In this document: positions 17,971-26,237 of the stretch, piece after piece
Numbering within the stretch: the first letter of the stretch is position 1
Layout of the letters: each line of letters begins with the position of its first letter
Translations under genes and position numbers: made by a program
Assembly (NCBI RefSeq): GCF_007990775.1
Contig: NZ_BJXB01000001.1
Coordinates: 372,001 to 436,000 of the forward strand
Source of the DNA: Deinococcus cellulosilyticus NBRC 106333 = KACC 11606
GTDB taxonomy: Bacteria > Deinococcota > Deinococci > Deinococcales > Deinococcaceae
Reading direction: 5' to 3'
DNA: 64,000 nt
The notes under the pieces: generated by a model
Databases searched by the model: none
What the model was told of the DNA's origin: nothing
What the model saw: the letters and a program-made list of their open reading frames with translations, nothing else

Positions 17971-18833
17971 ACACCCTCCTGCAGAGAACTTTGCCTCTGC
18001 TGGTGGTGGCTGTGATCATTGTGCTGCTGTATTACCCCCTGATGATCTGGGCGAATTCACCGGTGGCCCAGCGTTCTCTTGAAACGGGCGCAGACATTGG
18101 CTGCAAAACGGTCTCGGAGTGTGTCTACATGCTCAGAAACCCGGTCATTCCTGCCCCTGCTCAGCTTGGCGAAGGGATCAAGAGCCTGACCATTCCTCCT
18201 CTGGCCCCCACCTCTGCTCCTTACAATGCTCTGGTGACCCTTGGAGAGGCCATTGTGGGCCTTGCCCTGGCCTCTGCAGTGGGTTTGCTGCTGGCAATTC
18301 TGCTTGTTCTAAGTGGCAGCTTTGAGCGTGCAGTGCTGCCCTGGCTCGTGGCCTCCCAGACGGTCCCGATCATTGCCATTGCTCCCATGCTGGCCGTGAT
18401 TCTGGGTCAATATGGAGTGCAGGGATGGTTTCCCAAGGCCCTGATTGCCGCTTACATCGCCTTCTTTCCGATTGTGATCGGGGTCAGCAAGGGCCTGAAA
18501 AGCCCGGACCCGTTGCAACTCGACTTGATGAAGACCTACAACGCCTCCCGGGTGCAGGTGTTCACCCTGCTGAGGTTCCCTGCTTCGGTGCCTTTCCTGT
18601 TTACAGCGTTAAAAGTGGCTTCCACAGCTGCGATGGTCGGAAGCATCGTTGCTGAGATCAGCACCATCAGCTTTTCGGGAATTGGCAAGATGCTGGCAGA
18701 GAACTCCCGTGCCAGTGACACCATCGCCCTGTGGGTGATCATGTTTTATGGAGCACTCCTGGGAATCGTGCTTGTTGCTCTCATCAACCTGCTGGAAAGG
18801 ATGGTGGCCCCATGGCGAGCTACTCGGTCATGA
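17967..18833 (+). CDS. ABC importer permease (SsuC-like), first
   Basis: 288 residues with about six membrane segments. The binding-protein-dependent transport motif is present around SKGLKSPDPLQLDLMKTYNA. The N-terminal periplasmic segment (CKTVSECVYMLRNPVI) is longer than in SsuC. It overlaps the ATPase gene (ATGA) and the next permease gene. The two permeases probably form a heterodimer, as is usual for the nucleobase/pyrimidine branch of this family. Confidence 0.87.
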   Translation: MNTLLQRTLPLLVVAVIIVLLYYPLMIWANSPVAQRSLETGADIGCKTVSECVYMLRNPVIPAPAQLGEGIKSLTIPPLAPTSAPYNALVTLGEAIVGLALASAVGLLLAILLVLSGSFERAVLPWLVASQTVPIIAIAPMLAVILGQYGVQGWFPKALIAAYIAFFPIVIGVSKGLKSPDPLQLDLMKTYNASRVQVFTLLRFPASVPFLFTALKVASTAAMVGSIVAEISTISFSGIGKMLAENSRASDTIALWVIMFYGALLGIVLVALINLLERMVAPWRATRS

Positions 18834-19780
18834 AAGAAAACCGTCCTCAAGCCTCCAGGGCCTGGATCTCCTGGACCCTGGTTCTGCTCGCCCATCTGGT
18901 GCTGTTTTTCATCTCCTACACCCTGAACCAGCAGCAGGGGGTGTCCCAGAAACTCCTCTTGCAGATCGTGACCGTGCTGTCCCTGTTTGTTGGCCTCACA
19001 GCAGTGGGACTTGTGGCCCAGAACAGACGGGATTTCATTCCCGCAGCCCTGCTTTTCACAGTTTCTGTGCTTTTTGTGGAGGCGATGCTCAGGGTCAACG
19101 AGGTGCCTGCAGGCCTCATCCCCACCCCGAGTCGCGTGGTGGTCGCCCTGTACAACGCCCGTGAAGTGCTGATGCTGGATGTGTTCTACACCTTCGTGCT
19201 CGAAGCCCTGATCGGGTTTGTGGCTGGAATTGTGATTGGTGTGCTGGCCTCTATGGCGGTGGCCCGGTACAAGTTTCTGGAACTGGGCATTCTGCCTTAT
19301 GCCAGCATCTTCTCCAGCATCCCGATTGTTGCACTTGCCCCTGTGATGGTTAAGGCCATTGGTCTGGAGTGGCCCTCCAAAGCTGCTGTGGTCGCTGTGA
19401 CGGTGATCTTCCCGATCATTGTGAATGTGGTGCGGGGTCTGCAGAGTGCCAGCCCTCTTCACCTCGATCTGATGCGTTCATACGGAGCAAGCCCCATGCG
19501 CGTTTTCTTCGACGTGCGGGTGCCCACTGCCATGCCCTACTTCTTCAACGCCCTCAAGATTTCCACCACCCTGAGCCTGATCAGTGCCATTGTTGCAGAA
19601 TTCTTTGGCACCACAGGCAATGGGCTGGGTTTCAGGATTCAGATTGAAGCTGGACGCTTCAATTTCGACATCGTGTGGGCTGCCATTGTGGTAGCCTCAG
19701 TCATCGGCATCGTGTTTTTCTCCCTCATAGGTGCCCTGGAACGCAAAGTCACCGGATGGCACGCCAGTTACCGCAGTTGA
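18830..19780 (+). CDS. ABC importer permease (SsuC-like), second
   Basis: 316 residues if started at the ATG at 18830, which overlaps the previous stop as ATGA. An in-frame ATG at 18812 behind AAGGA is an equal alternative. It has six to seven membrane segments and the coupling motif VRGLQSASPLHLDLMRSYGA, clearly paralogous to the preceding gene. It completes the membrane part of the importer. Confidence 0.87.
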   Translation: MKENRPQASRAWISWTLVLLAHLVLFFISYTLNQQQGVSQKLLLQIVTVLSLFVGLTAVGLVAQNRRDFIPAALLFTVSVLFVEAMLRVNEVPAGLIPTPSRVVVALYNAREVLMLDVFYTFVLEALIGFVAGIVIGVLASMAVARYKFLELGILPYASIFSSIPIVALAPVMVKAIGLEWPSKAAVVAVTVIFPIIVNVVRGLQSASPLHLDLMRSYGASPMRVFFDVRVPTAMPYFFNALKISTTLSLISAIVAEFFGTTGNGLGFRIQIEAGRFNFDIVWAAIVVASVIGIVFFSLIGALERKVTGWHASYRS

Positions 19781-19838
19781 GCCCTAAAGAGTTCCACCGA
19801 TTCCCTGTTTCAGTTCCCGCAACACCCAGGAGGAAGGT

Positions 19839-20894
19839 ATGAAGAAACTCGTCTTGATCGGACTTCTACTCGGCGGCGCAGCCAGCGCAAAAGACCTCGT
19901 GCAGGTCAAACTGCAGCTCAAGTGGTTCCCCCAGGCCCAGTTTGCAGGATTCTTTGTGGCCAAAGAAAAGGGCTATTTCGAAGCAGAAGGTCTGGACGTG
20001 CAATTCCTGCCCATCGGAGACCAGAGCCCCATCCAGACCGTGGTGACCGGAACCGCTGACTTCGGAACCACCTGGATCACCGACCTGCTGACTGCCCGTC
20101 AGAACGGCCTCCCTGTGGTGCACATCGCCCAGATCTTCCAGAAGAGCGGATTCACCCTGGTGGCCCTCAAGAGCAGTGGCATCAACAAACCCGCAGACTT
20201 CAAGGGCAAACGCATCGGGGTGTGGCCCAGCGGAAACGAATACCCTGCAGTCGCCCTGCTGAAAAAATACAAGATGACCAGCAGCCTGGATTCCAGCGTG
20301 GCCCGCCCAGACGTGCAGGCCGTGACCTATCCTTTTGACCCCAGCATCGTTTTCCCTGACAAGGTGGATCTGGTGTCTGCCATGACTTACAACGAGGTGG
20401 ATCAGATCGTCGGCCTCGGGTACAGCATGGACAAGATCAGGGTCTTCAAGGCCAGCGATTACGGGATCAACCTGCTTGAGGACCTGATGTTCAGCAGTGA
20501 GCGTGTGCTGAACAACCCCAATTTCAAAAACAGCGGCATGAGTGGCAAGGAGATTGCAGCCAAACTGGTCAAAGCCTCCCTCAAAGGCTGGGATTATGCC
20601 GTCAAGAACCAGAAGGAAGCCGTCAGCATCGTGCTGCCCCTCTGCGGCAACACCTGCAAAGGCTCTGGCACCCGCGCAGATGCCCGTGCCCACCAGACCT
20701 GGCAGATGGCCGAAGTCGCCAAGCTCTACAACGCAGGCCCCACCCTCAAGGGCAACGCTGGTCTGCTGGACGCCAAAACCTACGCCAGCAACGTGAAACT
20801 GCTGCGTGATCTGGGCATCCTCAAATCTGCCCCACCTGCCTCTGCAGTGGATTACAGCATCTGGGAAATGGCAACAGGGAAGAAGGCGAAATAA
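19839..20894 (+). CDS. NMT1/SsuA-type substrate-binding protein of the importer
   Basis: 351 residues with a signal peptide (MKKLVLIGLLLGGAASA) and an excellent AGGAGGAAGG site before the ATG. The opening VKLQLKWFPQAQFAGFFVAK is typical of the NMT1/THI5-like family, whose members bind pyrimidine and thiamin precursors or sulfonates. Three cysteines, two in LPLCGNTCKG, could form a disulphide. Given its place, a pyrimidine base or a breakdown product is the likely ligand; this is inferred from context only. Confidence 0.87.
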   Translation: MKKLVLIGLLLGGAASAKDLVQVKLQLKWFPQAQFAGFFVAKEKGYFEAEGLDVQFLPIGDQSPIQTVVTGTADFGTTWITDLLTARQNGLPVVHIAQIFQKSGFTLVALKSSGINKPADFKGKRIGVWPSGNEYPAVALLKKYKMTSSLDSSVARPDVQAVTYPFDPSIVFPDKVDLVSAMTYNEVDQIVGLGYSMDKIRVFKASDYGINLLEDLMFSSERVLNNPNFKNSGMSGKEIAAKLVKASLKGWDYAVKNQKEAVSIVLPLCGNTCKGSGTRADARAHQTWQMAEVAKLYNAGPTLKGNAGLLDAKTYASNVKLLRDLGILKSAPPASAVDYSIWEMATGKKAK

Positions 20895-20901
20895 CCCCAC
20901 A

Positions 20902-20964
20902 GGGCGTAGCACGCTGCGCCCCTACATTGGTCTGAATCACGTAGGGGCGCAGCGTGCTGCGCCC
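20902..20964. repeat. Inverted pair of the palindromic intergenic repeat
   Basis: A reverse copy at 20902-20925 and a forward copy at 20941-20964 (both with the core GGGCGCAGCGTGCTGCGCCC or its complement) form nearly perfect 24-bp arms separated by 15 bp. The structure stands between the binding-protein gene and the amidohydrolase gene, right before the latter's ribosome-binding site, so it can fold into a large hairpin in the mRNA. Confidence 0.8.
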
Positions 20965-20982
20965 TTCCAGAAAGGAGAGGTC

Positions 20983-22296
20983 ATGCTCAGCCCGAGTCGA
21001 ACTGTCGAAGAACTCAAAGCCCTGCGAGAACTGACCGGGGATGCAAACGGTGCCCAGCGTGTGGCATTCACCGAGAAGTGGCTGGCTGCACGGGCATTCT
21101 TGAAGGACAAACTGGATGCTCTTGGCATTCCTTACGAGATGGACCCTGCAGGGAACCTCTGGGCCACCCTCAAAGGGAAAAGCGACACCACCCTGGTGAT
21201 CGGAGGCCACCTGGATTCTGTGCCCAATGGAGGCTGGCTGGATGGCTGCCTGAATGTGCTTGCTGGGCTGGAAGTCCTCAGGGACATCCAGAGCAGGGGC
21301 ACCCCGGACATCACCCTCAAACTGGTGGACTGGGCCGATGAAGAAGGGGCACGGTTTGGCCGCAGTCTTTACGGATCGAGTGCCTTCTCCGGGTACTTCG
21401 ATGTGGAAACCATGCGCAAGCTCAAAGACCGGGATGGGGTTCCTCTGGAAGACGCCCTGCAAAATGTTGGGATCACCCTCTCGGATGCACCAAAAGCAAA
21501 AGAGGGCCAGCAGAACATTGCAGCTTATCTGGAACTGCACATCGAGCAGGGACCTGTCCTTGAAGGCATGGGGCTTCCTCTGGGAGCGGTACTGGGAACC
21601 GTTGGTGTGGAAAGACACACCATCACCTTCAAAGGTCAGGCGGCCCACTCAGGCTCCACGCCCATGAACGTCCGTAAGGATGCCTTCCTGGCTGCGGGCA
21701 AGATGAGTCAGGAAATCTATGAGATCGCAGCCCGCCACAACGGGGTCTGTACCATCGGCAGTTGCACCACCAAACCTGGAATCGTGACCTCCGTGGTCGA
21801 GGAGTGCACCATCACCCTGGACCAGCGTCACCTGGATGCAGAGCATCTTGCAGCCATGTGGCAGGAAGCCCAGGATGCTGCAAGACGCTTTGCTGAAGAA
21901 GGCAACGTTGAAGTGGAATTTGGCTACCTGTGGAACATTGAACCCATTCTGTTCCACCCGGACCTGATCGACGCATGCGCACAGGCCATTCAGGAAACTG
22001 CCGGAGTGGTTCATCGCCTGCCCTCCGGCCCTCTCCATGATGCTGCTGAGGTCGCCAGAGCAGGCATCCCCACGGTGATGCTGTTCGTGCAGAGTCTGCG
22101 CGGCATCAGCCACAACAAGATCGAAGACACTTTAGAAGAGCACATCGAAATGAGCGTGACGGCACTCGGGAAACTGACGGATCAGGTGATTGGGTGGGTG
22201 CTCAATCACGCCGAGGGCCGAGGGCCGAGCGACCAGTGCGACGCGGGCCGTCCCGCAAGCACGACTTCGGGTCAAGACAGAGCCGAGAGCCTGTGA
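20983..22296 (+). CDS. Zn-dependent N-carbamoyl-amino acid amidohydrolase (probable beta-ureidopropionase)
   Basis: 437 residues. The ATG at 20983 follows AAAGGAGAGG. M20-family amidase/hydantoinase type: GGHLDSVPNGGWLDG gives the first metal ligands, DWADEEGARFG the catalytic Glu pair, and HIEQGPVLE, GQAAHSGSTPM and RHLDAEH the rest. It should hydrolyse N-carbamoyl-beta-alanine to beta-alanine, CO2 and ammonia; allantoate amidohydrolase is the alternative. The last roughly 28 codons derive from an intergenic repeat (core 22226-22262), so the natural C terminus probably ended near IGWVLNH and has been replaced by a repeat-encoded tail. Confidence 0.85.
   Translation: MLSPSRTVEELKALRELTGDANGAQRVAFTEKWLAARAFLKDKLDALGIPYEMDPAGNLWATLKGKSDTTLVIGGHLDSVPNGGWLDGCLNVLAGLEVLRDIQSRGTPDITLKLVDWADEEGARFGRSLYGSSAFSGYFDVETMRKLKDRDGVPLEDALQNVGITLSDAPKAKEGQQNIAAYLELHIEQGPVLEGMGLPLGAVLGTVGVERHTITFKGQAAHSGSTPMNVRKDAFLAAGKMSQEIYEIAARHNGVCTIGSCTTKPGIVTSVVEECTITLDQRHLDAEHLAAMWQEAQDAARRFAEEGNVEVEFGYLWNIEPILFHPDLIDACAQAIQETAGVVHRLPSGPLHDAAEVARAGIPTVMLFVQSLRGISHNKIEDTLEEHIEMSVTALGKLTDQVIGWVLNHAEGRGPSDQCDAGRPASTTSGQDRAESL
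22226..22262 (+). repeat. 37-bp core repeat, forward copy (left of pucR)
   Basis: The segment begins CGAGCGACC and ends GCAAGCAC and is matched at 35 of 37 positions by the reverse complement of 23236-23272. A heptamer tract (GCCGAGG units, 22210-22229) precedes it, and GTCAAGA plus GAGCCGAG follow in both copies. It contains a small hairpin GCGGG/CCCGC. It lies inside the 3' end of the amidohydrolase coding region. Confidence 0.8.
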
Positions 22297-22321
22297 GAAA
22301 GTTGAATCTGAAGAGGTGACC

Positions 22322-23080
22322 ATGCTCCCCACCCTGCAGGAAATTCTCAACCTTCCAGCGTTCCGCAAAGCAGAAGTGCTGTGTGGGTTCAGTCAGCTGA
22401 ATCAGGTGGTGACCTGGGTGCACGTCAGTGAAGTGCTGGATGCGCACAGGTTCCTGTCTGGTGGGGAACTCCTGCTGACCACCGGGGTGGAACTGGCCCG
22501 TGCAAAACCCCAGGAGCAGGCGAACTTCATCACCTCTCTGGCGCAGGGGGGAGCCCATGGGCTGATCATCGAACTGGTGCAGTGGATGAAGGAGGTCCCG
22601 CAGGATGTCCTTGCTGCAGCCCGACTCTATGATTTTCCCCTGATGGTCTTTAAGGAAGAAGTGCGTTATGCAGACCTCACCCGAGCAGCCCACCAGAGAA
22701 TTTTGCAGCCCCACAGGGAAACCACCCTGGAAGGCAACCCCATCATTGAAGCCCTGGTTGAAACGGGCCGCCACACGCAATTTCTGGCCGATCAGCTGGG
22801 ACCCATCCTGAGCCTGCCCAGCCGTCCCAGAAGTTCCCTTTTAAGCACCCTGCAGACCCTGCTAAACCACCAGTTCAACATTGCAGAAGCCGCCCGCATT
22901 CTCGGGGTCAGAAGACAGACCATTTATTACCGTCTGGAACAGCTGAGAGGCATGCTGGGAGATCTGGATTCCCCAAAAAGACAGCTTTACTTGCAAGTTG
23001 CACTGGAAGTGCTGGTGCTGGAACCCACAGATTTTGACACTCTGTCTCTTGTGAGGCAGGAAAACAAAAAAATACTATAG
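22322..23080 (+). CDS. PucR-family transcriptional regulator, short form
   Basis: 252 residues, about half the usual length. The ATG at 22322 follows GAGGTGACC. The N-terminal PucR domain (TLQEILNLPAFRKAEVLCG) is followed after a short linker by the C-terminal helix-turn-helix, with FNIAEAARILGVRRQTIYYR. The GGDEF-like middle domain of classical PucR proteins is missing. PucR proteins control purine or pyrimidine catabolism, so it is the likely regulator of this locus. The gene is flanked by inverted copies of a repeat, so it might invert or have been inserted as a unit. Confidence 0.85.
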   Translation: MLPTLQEILNLPAFRKAEVLCGFSQLNQVVTWVHVSEVLDAHRFLSGGELLLTTGVELARAKPQEQANFITSLAQGGAHGLIIELVQWMKEVPQDVLAAARLYDFPLMVFKEEVRYADLTRAAHQRILQPHRETTLEGNPIIEALVETGRHTQFLADQLGPILSLPSRPRSSLLSTLQTLLNHQFNIAEAARILGVRRQTIYYRLEQLRGMLGDLDSPKRQLYLQVALEVLVLEPTDFDTLSLVRQENKKIL

Positions 23081-23193
23081 GGAGCAAGGAAACCCCATCC
23101 CGCCCTTCTTCCAGATCCATGTTCCATGCTCTGGTGTGATCCTTTCGTTCCATTGCAAGTTGAAGATTTGAGGCAAGACAGGCATGACCCTGG

Positions 23194-23272
23194 TGCTCTC
23201 GGCCCTCGGCTCTCAGCCCTTCTTGACCTCACAAAGTGCTTGCGGGATGGCCCGCGTCGCACAGGTCGCTCG
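23194..23272 (-). repeat. Core repeat plus heptamer tract, reverse copy (right of pucR)
   Basis: 23236-23272 is the reverse complement of the 37-bp core left of pucR with two mismatches. The adjoining heptamer tract GCTCTCG GCCCTCG (23194-23219) lies on the far side from the aminotransferase gene. The copy ends 9 bp before that gene's ribosome-binding site. Confidence 0.8.
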
Positions 23273-23291
23273 ACATTTCCGGAGGAAATTT

Positions 23292-24620
23292 ATGGACAGC
23301 AAGGAAGTCATCCAGCAGAACCGTGATTACACCCTGTTCTCCTGGTCGGTGCAGAGCCAGGCCAACCCCATCCACATTGCTGGAGGCAAAGGAGCCTACT
23401 TTTTTGATGGGGATGGCAACCACTGGCTGGATTTCAGTTCTCAACTGATCAACATCAACGTGGGGCACCAGCATCCCAAAGTGCTGGAGGCCATCAAGAA
23501 GCAGGTGGATGAACTGTGCTTTGCAGCCCCTGCTTTTGCCAGCAAACCCAGAGGGGAACTCGGCAAGAGACTTGCAGAAGTGACTGGCCTTGCCAAGAGT
23601 TTTTTCACCCTCGGAGGCAGTGAGGCCAACGAGAACGCCATGAAGATCGCCCGTCTGGTGACCGGCAGGGACAAGATCATCACCCGTTACCGCAGTTACC
23701 ACGGGGCAACGATGGGGTCCATGACGGCTTCGGGTGATCCGAGACGCTGGCCTGTGGAGCCGGGAATTCCCGGAATTGTGCGCGTGTTTGATCCTTACTG
23801 TTACCGCTGCCCTTTCGGGAAGCAACCCGACTGGTGCCACCGGGAGTGCGTGAGCCACATTGAAGAGGTCATCCAGATGGAAGGCCCCCACACCATTGCA
23901 GCCATCATGGTGGAAGGCATCACAGGATCGAACGGTCTGCTGGTTCCCCCCGATGATTACTACCCCAAATTGCGCGCCCTGTGCGACAAATACGGCATCC
24001 TCCTCATCGACGATGAGGTGATGAGCGGATTTGGCCGCACTGGAACCTACCTTGCCACCCAGCACTACGGCATCAAGCCAGACATCGTGACCTGTGCCAA
24101 AGGCCTGACCTCCGGGTACATGCCCCTCGGTGCTGTGATTGTCTCGGACAGAATTGCACAGCATTTTGAGAACACCATGCTGTGGGGCGGCCTGACCTAC
24201 TCCAGTCACCCGGTGAGCTGCGCTGCTGCCATTGCCAACCTCGATGTGTACGAAGAGGAACGCATTTTCGACAACGTGAACAGTCTGGGCCACCACCTTG
24301 GGCAGCGTCTCGAAGCCATGAAAGAGAAGTTCGCGTGTGTGGGGGATGTGCGCTACATTGGCCTCTTCAGCGTGCTGGAACTCGTCAAGAACAAGGAAAC
24401 CCGTGAACCTCTGGCCCCTTTCAATGGCAGTTCTCCAGAAATGCAGAAACTGGCCGCTTACCTGAAAAGCAAACACATCTATGCCTTCGTGCGTTTCAAC
24501 ATGGTCTGGGTCTGCCCGCCCCTGGTGATCAGCCAGGAAGACCTCGACAAGGGGCTGGACGTGTACGAGGAAGCCCTGGCCCTGGTCGATGAGATGATTC
24601 AGGCTCCGGCCGCGGATTGA
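23292..24620 (+). CDS. Class III aminotransferase (probable beta-alanine / omega-amino acid:pyruvate)
   Basis: 442 residues. The ATG at 23292 follows GGAGGAAATTT. Fold-type I PLP enzyme: LLIDDEVMSGFGRTG provides the Asp that contacts the cofactor nitrogen and TCAKGLTSG the Schiff-base Lys270. In this locus it should convert beta-alanine (or 3-aminoisobutyrate) to malonate semialdehyde (or methylmalonate semialdehyde). A cysteine-rich stretch YCYRCPFGKQPDWCHREC is present. It is followed after 56 bp, including a palindromic repeat, by the semialdehyde dehydrogenase gene. Confidence 0.87.
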   Translation: MDSKEVIQQNRDYTLFSWSVQSQANPIHIAGGKGAYFFDGDGNHWLDFSSQLININVGHQHPKVLEAIKKQVDELCFAAPAFASKPRGELGKRLAEVTGLAKSFFTLGGSEANENAMKIARLVTGRDKIITRYRSYHGATMGSMTASGDPRRWPVEPGIPGIVRVFDPYCYRCPFGKQPDWCHRECVSHIEEVIQMEGPHTIAAIMVEGITGSNGLLVPPDDYYPKLRALCDKYGILLIDDEVMSGFGRTGTYLATQHYGIKPDIVTCAKGLTSGYMPLGAVIVSDRIAQHFENTMLWGGLTYSSHPVSCAAAIANLDVYEEERIFDNVNSLGHHLGQRLEAMKEKFACVGDVRYIGLFSVLELVKNKETREPLAPFNGSSPEMQKLAAYLKSKHIYAFVRFNMVWVCPPLVISQEDLDKGLDVYEEALALVDEMIQAPAAD

Positions 24621-24624
24621 CCCA

Positions 24625-24648
24625 GGGCGAGGCATGCCTCGCCCCTAC
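24625..24648 (-). repeat. Palindromic intergenic repeat (fifth copy)
   Basis: GGGCGAGGCATGCCTCGCCC at 24625-24644 is a perfect 20-bp palindrome followed by CTAC. It stands directly after the aminotransferase stop and before the dehydrogenase ribosome-binding site. It is the cleanest member of the family. Confidence 0.8.
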
Positions 24649-24676
24649 AGATTTCAAACCCAACGAGGTACCCAAA

Positions 24677-26182
24677 ATGACCATCAGTCAGGACATCAAA
24701 CGCATCAGCCACTGGGTGAACGGCACCGTCACCCCCAGCAACAGCGGACGGCACGGCAACGTGTACAATCCGGCCACCGGAGAAATTCAGGCCACCGTGG
24801 ATTTTGCCAGCACAGAGGAACTGGATCATGTCATTGCAGTGGCTAAAGAGGCCTTCAAAACCTGGAGGAGCACCCCGCTCTCAAAACGGGCTGACATCCT
24901 GTTCAAGTTCCGGGATCTGGTGGACAGGAACCGTCTGGAACTGGCAAAATTGCTCACTGCTGAGCACGGGAAAGTCACCAGCGATGCTCTGGGCGAGATC
25001 GCCCGTGGTCTGGAGAACGTGGAGTTCGCCTGTGGGATTCCCAACCTGTTGAAAGGCAATTACAGCGAGCAGGCTTCCACAGGGGTGGATGTGTATTCCA
25101 TTCCTCAGCCTCTGGGGGTGGTGGCAGGGATCACGCCGTTCAATTTCCCTGCGATGGTGCCCATGTGGATGTTTGCCAATGCCATTGGGTGCGGGAACAC
25201 CTTCATCCTGAAGCCCAGTGAGAAGGACCCCAGTGCAAGCCTCTTCATGGCCGATCTGCTGAAACAGGCAGGACTCCCGGATGGGGTGTTCAACGTGGTG
25301 CAGGGCGATAAGGTGGCTGTGGACCATCTGCTGAGCCACAAGGACATTGCTGCCATCAGTTTTGTGGGTTCCACCCCGATTGCCCAGTACGTGTATGAAA
25401 CCGGAACAAAACACGGCAAGCGGGTGCAGGCTCTGGGCGGTGCAAAAAACCACATGCTGGTCCTGCCCGATGCGGACATCAACATGGCTGCAGATGCTGC
25501 GGTCTCTGCTGCATACGGTTCTGCCGGAGAGCGCTGTATGGCCATCTCGGTGGTGGTCGCTGTGGGTGGGGTGGGAGATCAACTCGTCGAGGCCATTTCT
25601 GAGCGCCTCCCGAAACTCAAAGTAGGTCCAGGGAATGATCCCCAGAGCGAAATGGGACCTCTCATCACCAGAGAACACAGAGACAAAGTGGCCTCTTACA
25701 TCGCAGGCGCAGAAACCCAGGGTGCCAAAGTGGTGGTGGATGGTCGCAGCACTGAAGTGCCTGGAAATGGCTTCTTCCTCGGGGTGAGCCTGATCGACAA
25801 CGTGACGCCAGACATGTCCTGTTATCAGGATGAGATTTTCGGTCCGGTGCTGTGTGTGGTGCGTGCGGACACCTATGAGGAGGGCCTTAACCTCATCAAC
25901 GACAACCCTTATGGCAACGGAACCGCCATCTTCACCCGCGATGGTGGGGTGGCCCGCAAGTTCCAGTTCGAGTGCAATGCTGGCATGGTCGGGGTGAATG
26001 TGCCCATTCCTGTTCCTGTGGCCTATTACAGCTTTGGAGGCTGGAAAGCCAGTCTGTTCGGGGACACCCACATGTACGGACCGGACGGCATCAAGTTCTT
26101 CACCCGCACCAAAGTGGTGACGAGCCGCTGGCCTGATCCGAGCACATCGAAAGTGGACCTCGGATTCCCGCAGACCCGCTAA
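24677..26182 (+). CDS. mmsA: CoA-acylating (methyl)malonate-semialdehyde dehydrogenase
   Basis: 501 residues. The ATG at 24677 follows CGAGGTA. Aldehyde dehydrogenase superfamily: the cofactor-site motif TPFNFPAMVPMWM and the catalytic Cys287 in GSAGERCMAIS fit the MmsA/IolA branch, which makes acetyl-CoA or propionyl-CoA plus CO2 from the semialdehydes. It is the last step of the pathway encoded here and the last gene before a terminator. Valine or inositol catabolism is an alternative role, but the neighbours favour pyrimidines. Confidence 0.9.
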   Translation: MTISQDIKRISHWVNGTVTPSNSGRHGNVYNPATGEIQATVDFASTEELDHVIAVAKEAFKTWRSTPLSKRADILFKFRDLVDRNRLELAKLLTAEHGKVTSDALGEIARGLENVEFACGIPNLLKGNYSEQASTGVDVYSIPQPLGVVAGITPFNFPAMVPMWMFANAIGCGNTFILKPSEKDPSASLFMADLLKQAGLPDGVFNVVQGDKVAVDHLLSHKDIAAISFVGSTPIAQYVYETGTKHGKRVQALGGAKNHMLVLPDADINMAADAAVSAAYGSAGERCMAISVVVAVGGVGDQLVEAISERLPKLKVGPGNDPQSEMGPLITREHRDKVASYIAGAETQGAKVVVDGRSTEVPGNGFFLGVSLIDNVTPDMSCYQDEIFGPVLCVVRADTYEEGLNLINDNPYGNGTAIFTRDGGVARKFQFECNAGMVGVNVPIPVPVAYYSFGGWKASLFGDTHMYGPDGIKFFTRTKVVTSRWPDPSTSKVDLGFPQTR

Positions 26183-26197
26183 ACCAGAATGTTTGCA

Positions 26198-26222
26198 GGA
26201 GGCTCCCTTCGGGGAGCTTCTT
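26198..26222 (+). terminator. Terminator at the end of the pyrimidine locus
   Basis: The hairpin GGCTCCC-TTC-GGGGAGCTTC, continuing into a short TTC-rich tract, lies 16 bp after the mmsA stop, between convergent genes. Confidence 0.7.
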
Positions 26223-26237
26223 CGTTTGATGCGGGAT

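Noticed and set aside
22226..23272. Insertion sequence around pucR
   Set aside because: The inverted repeats enclose no transposase; only pucR is present.
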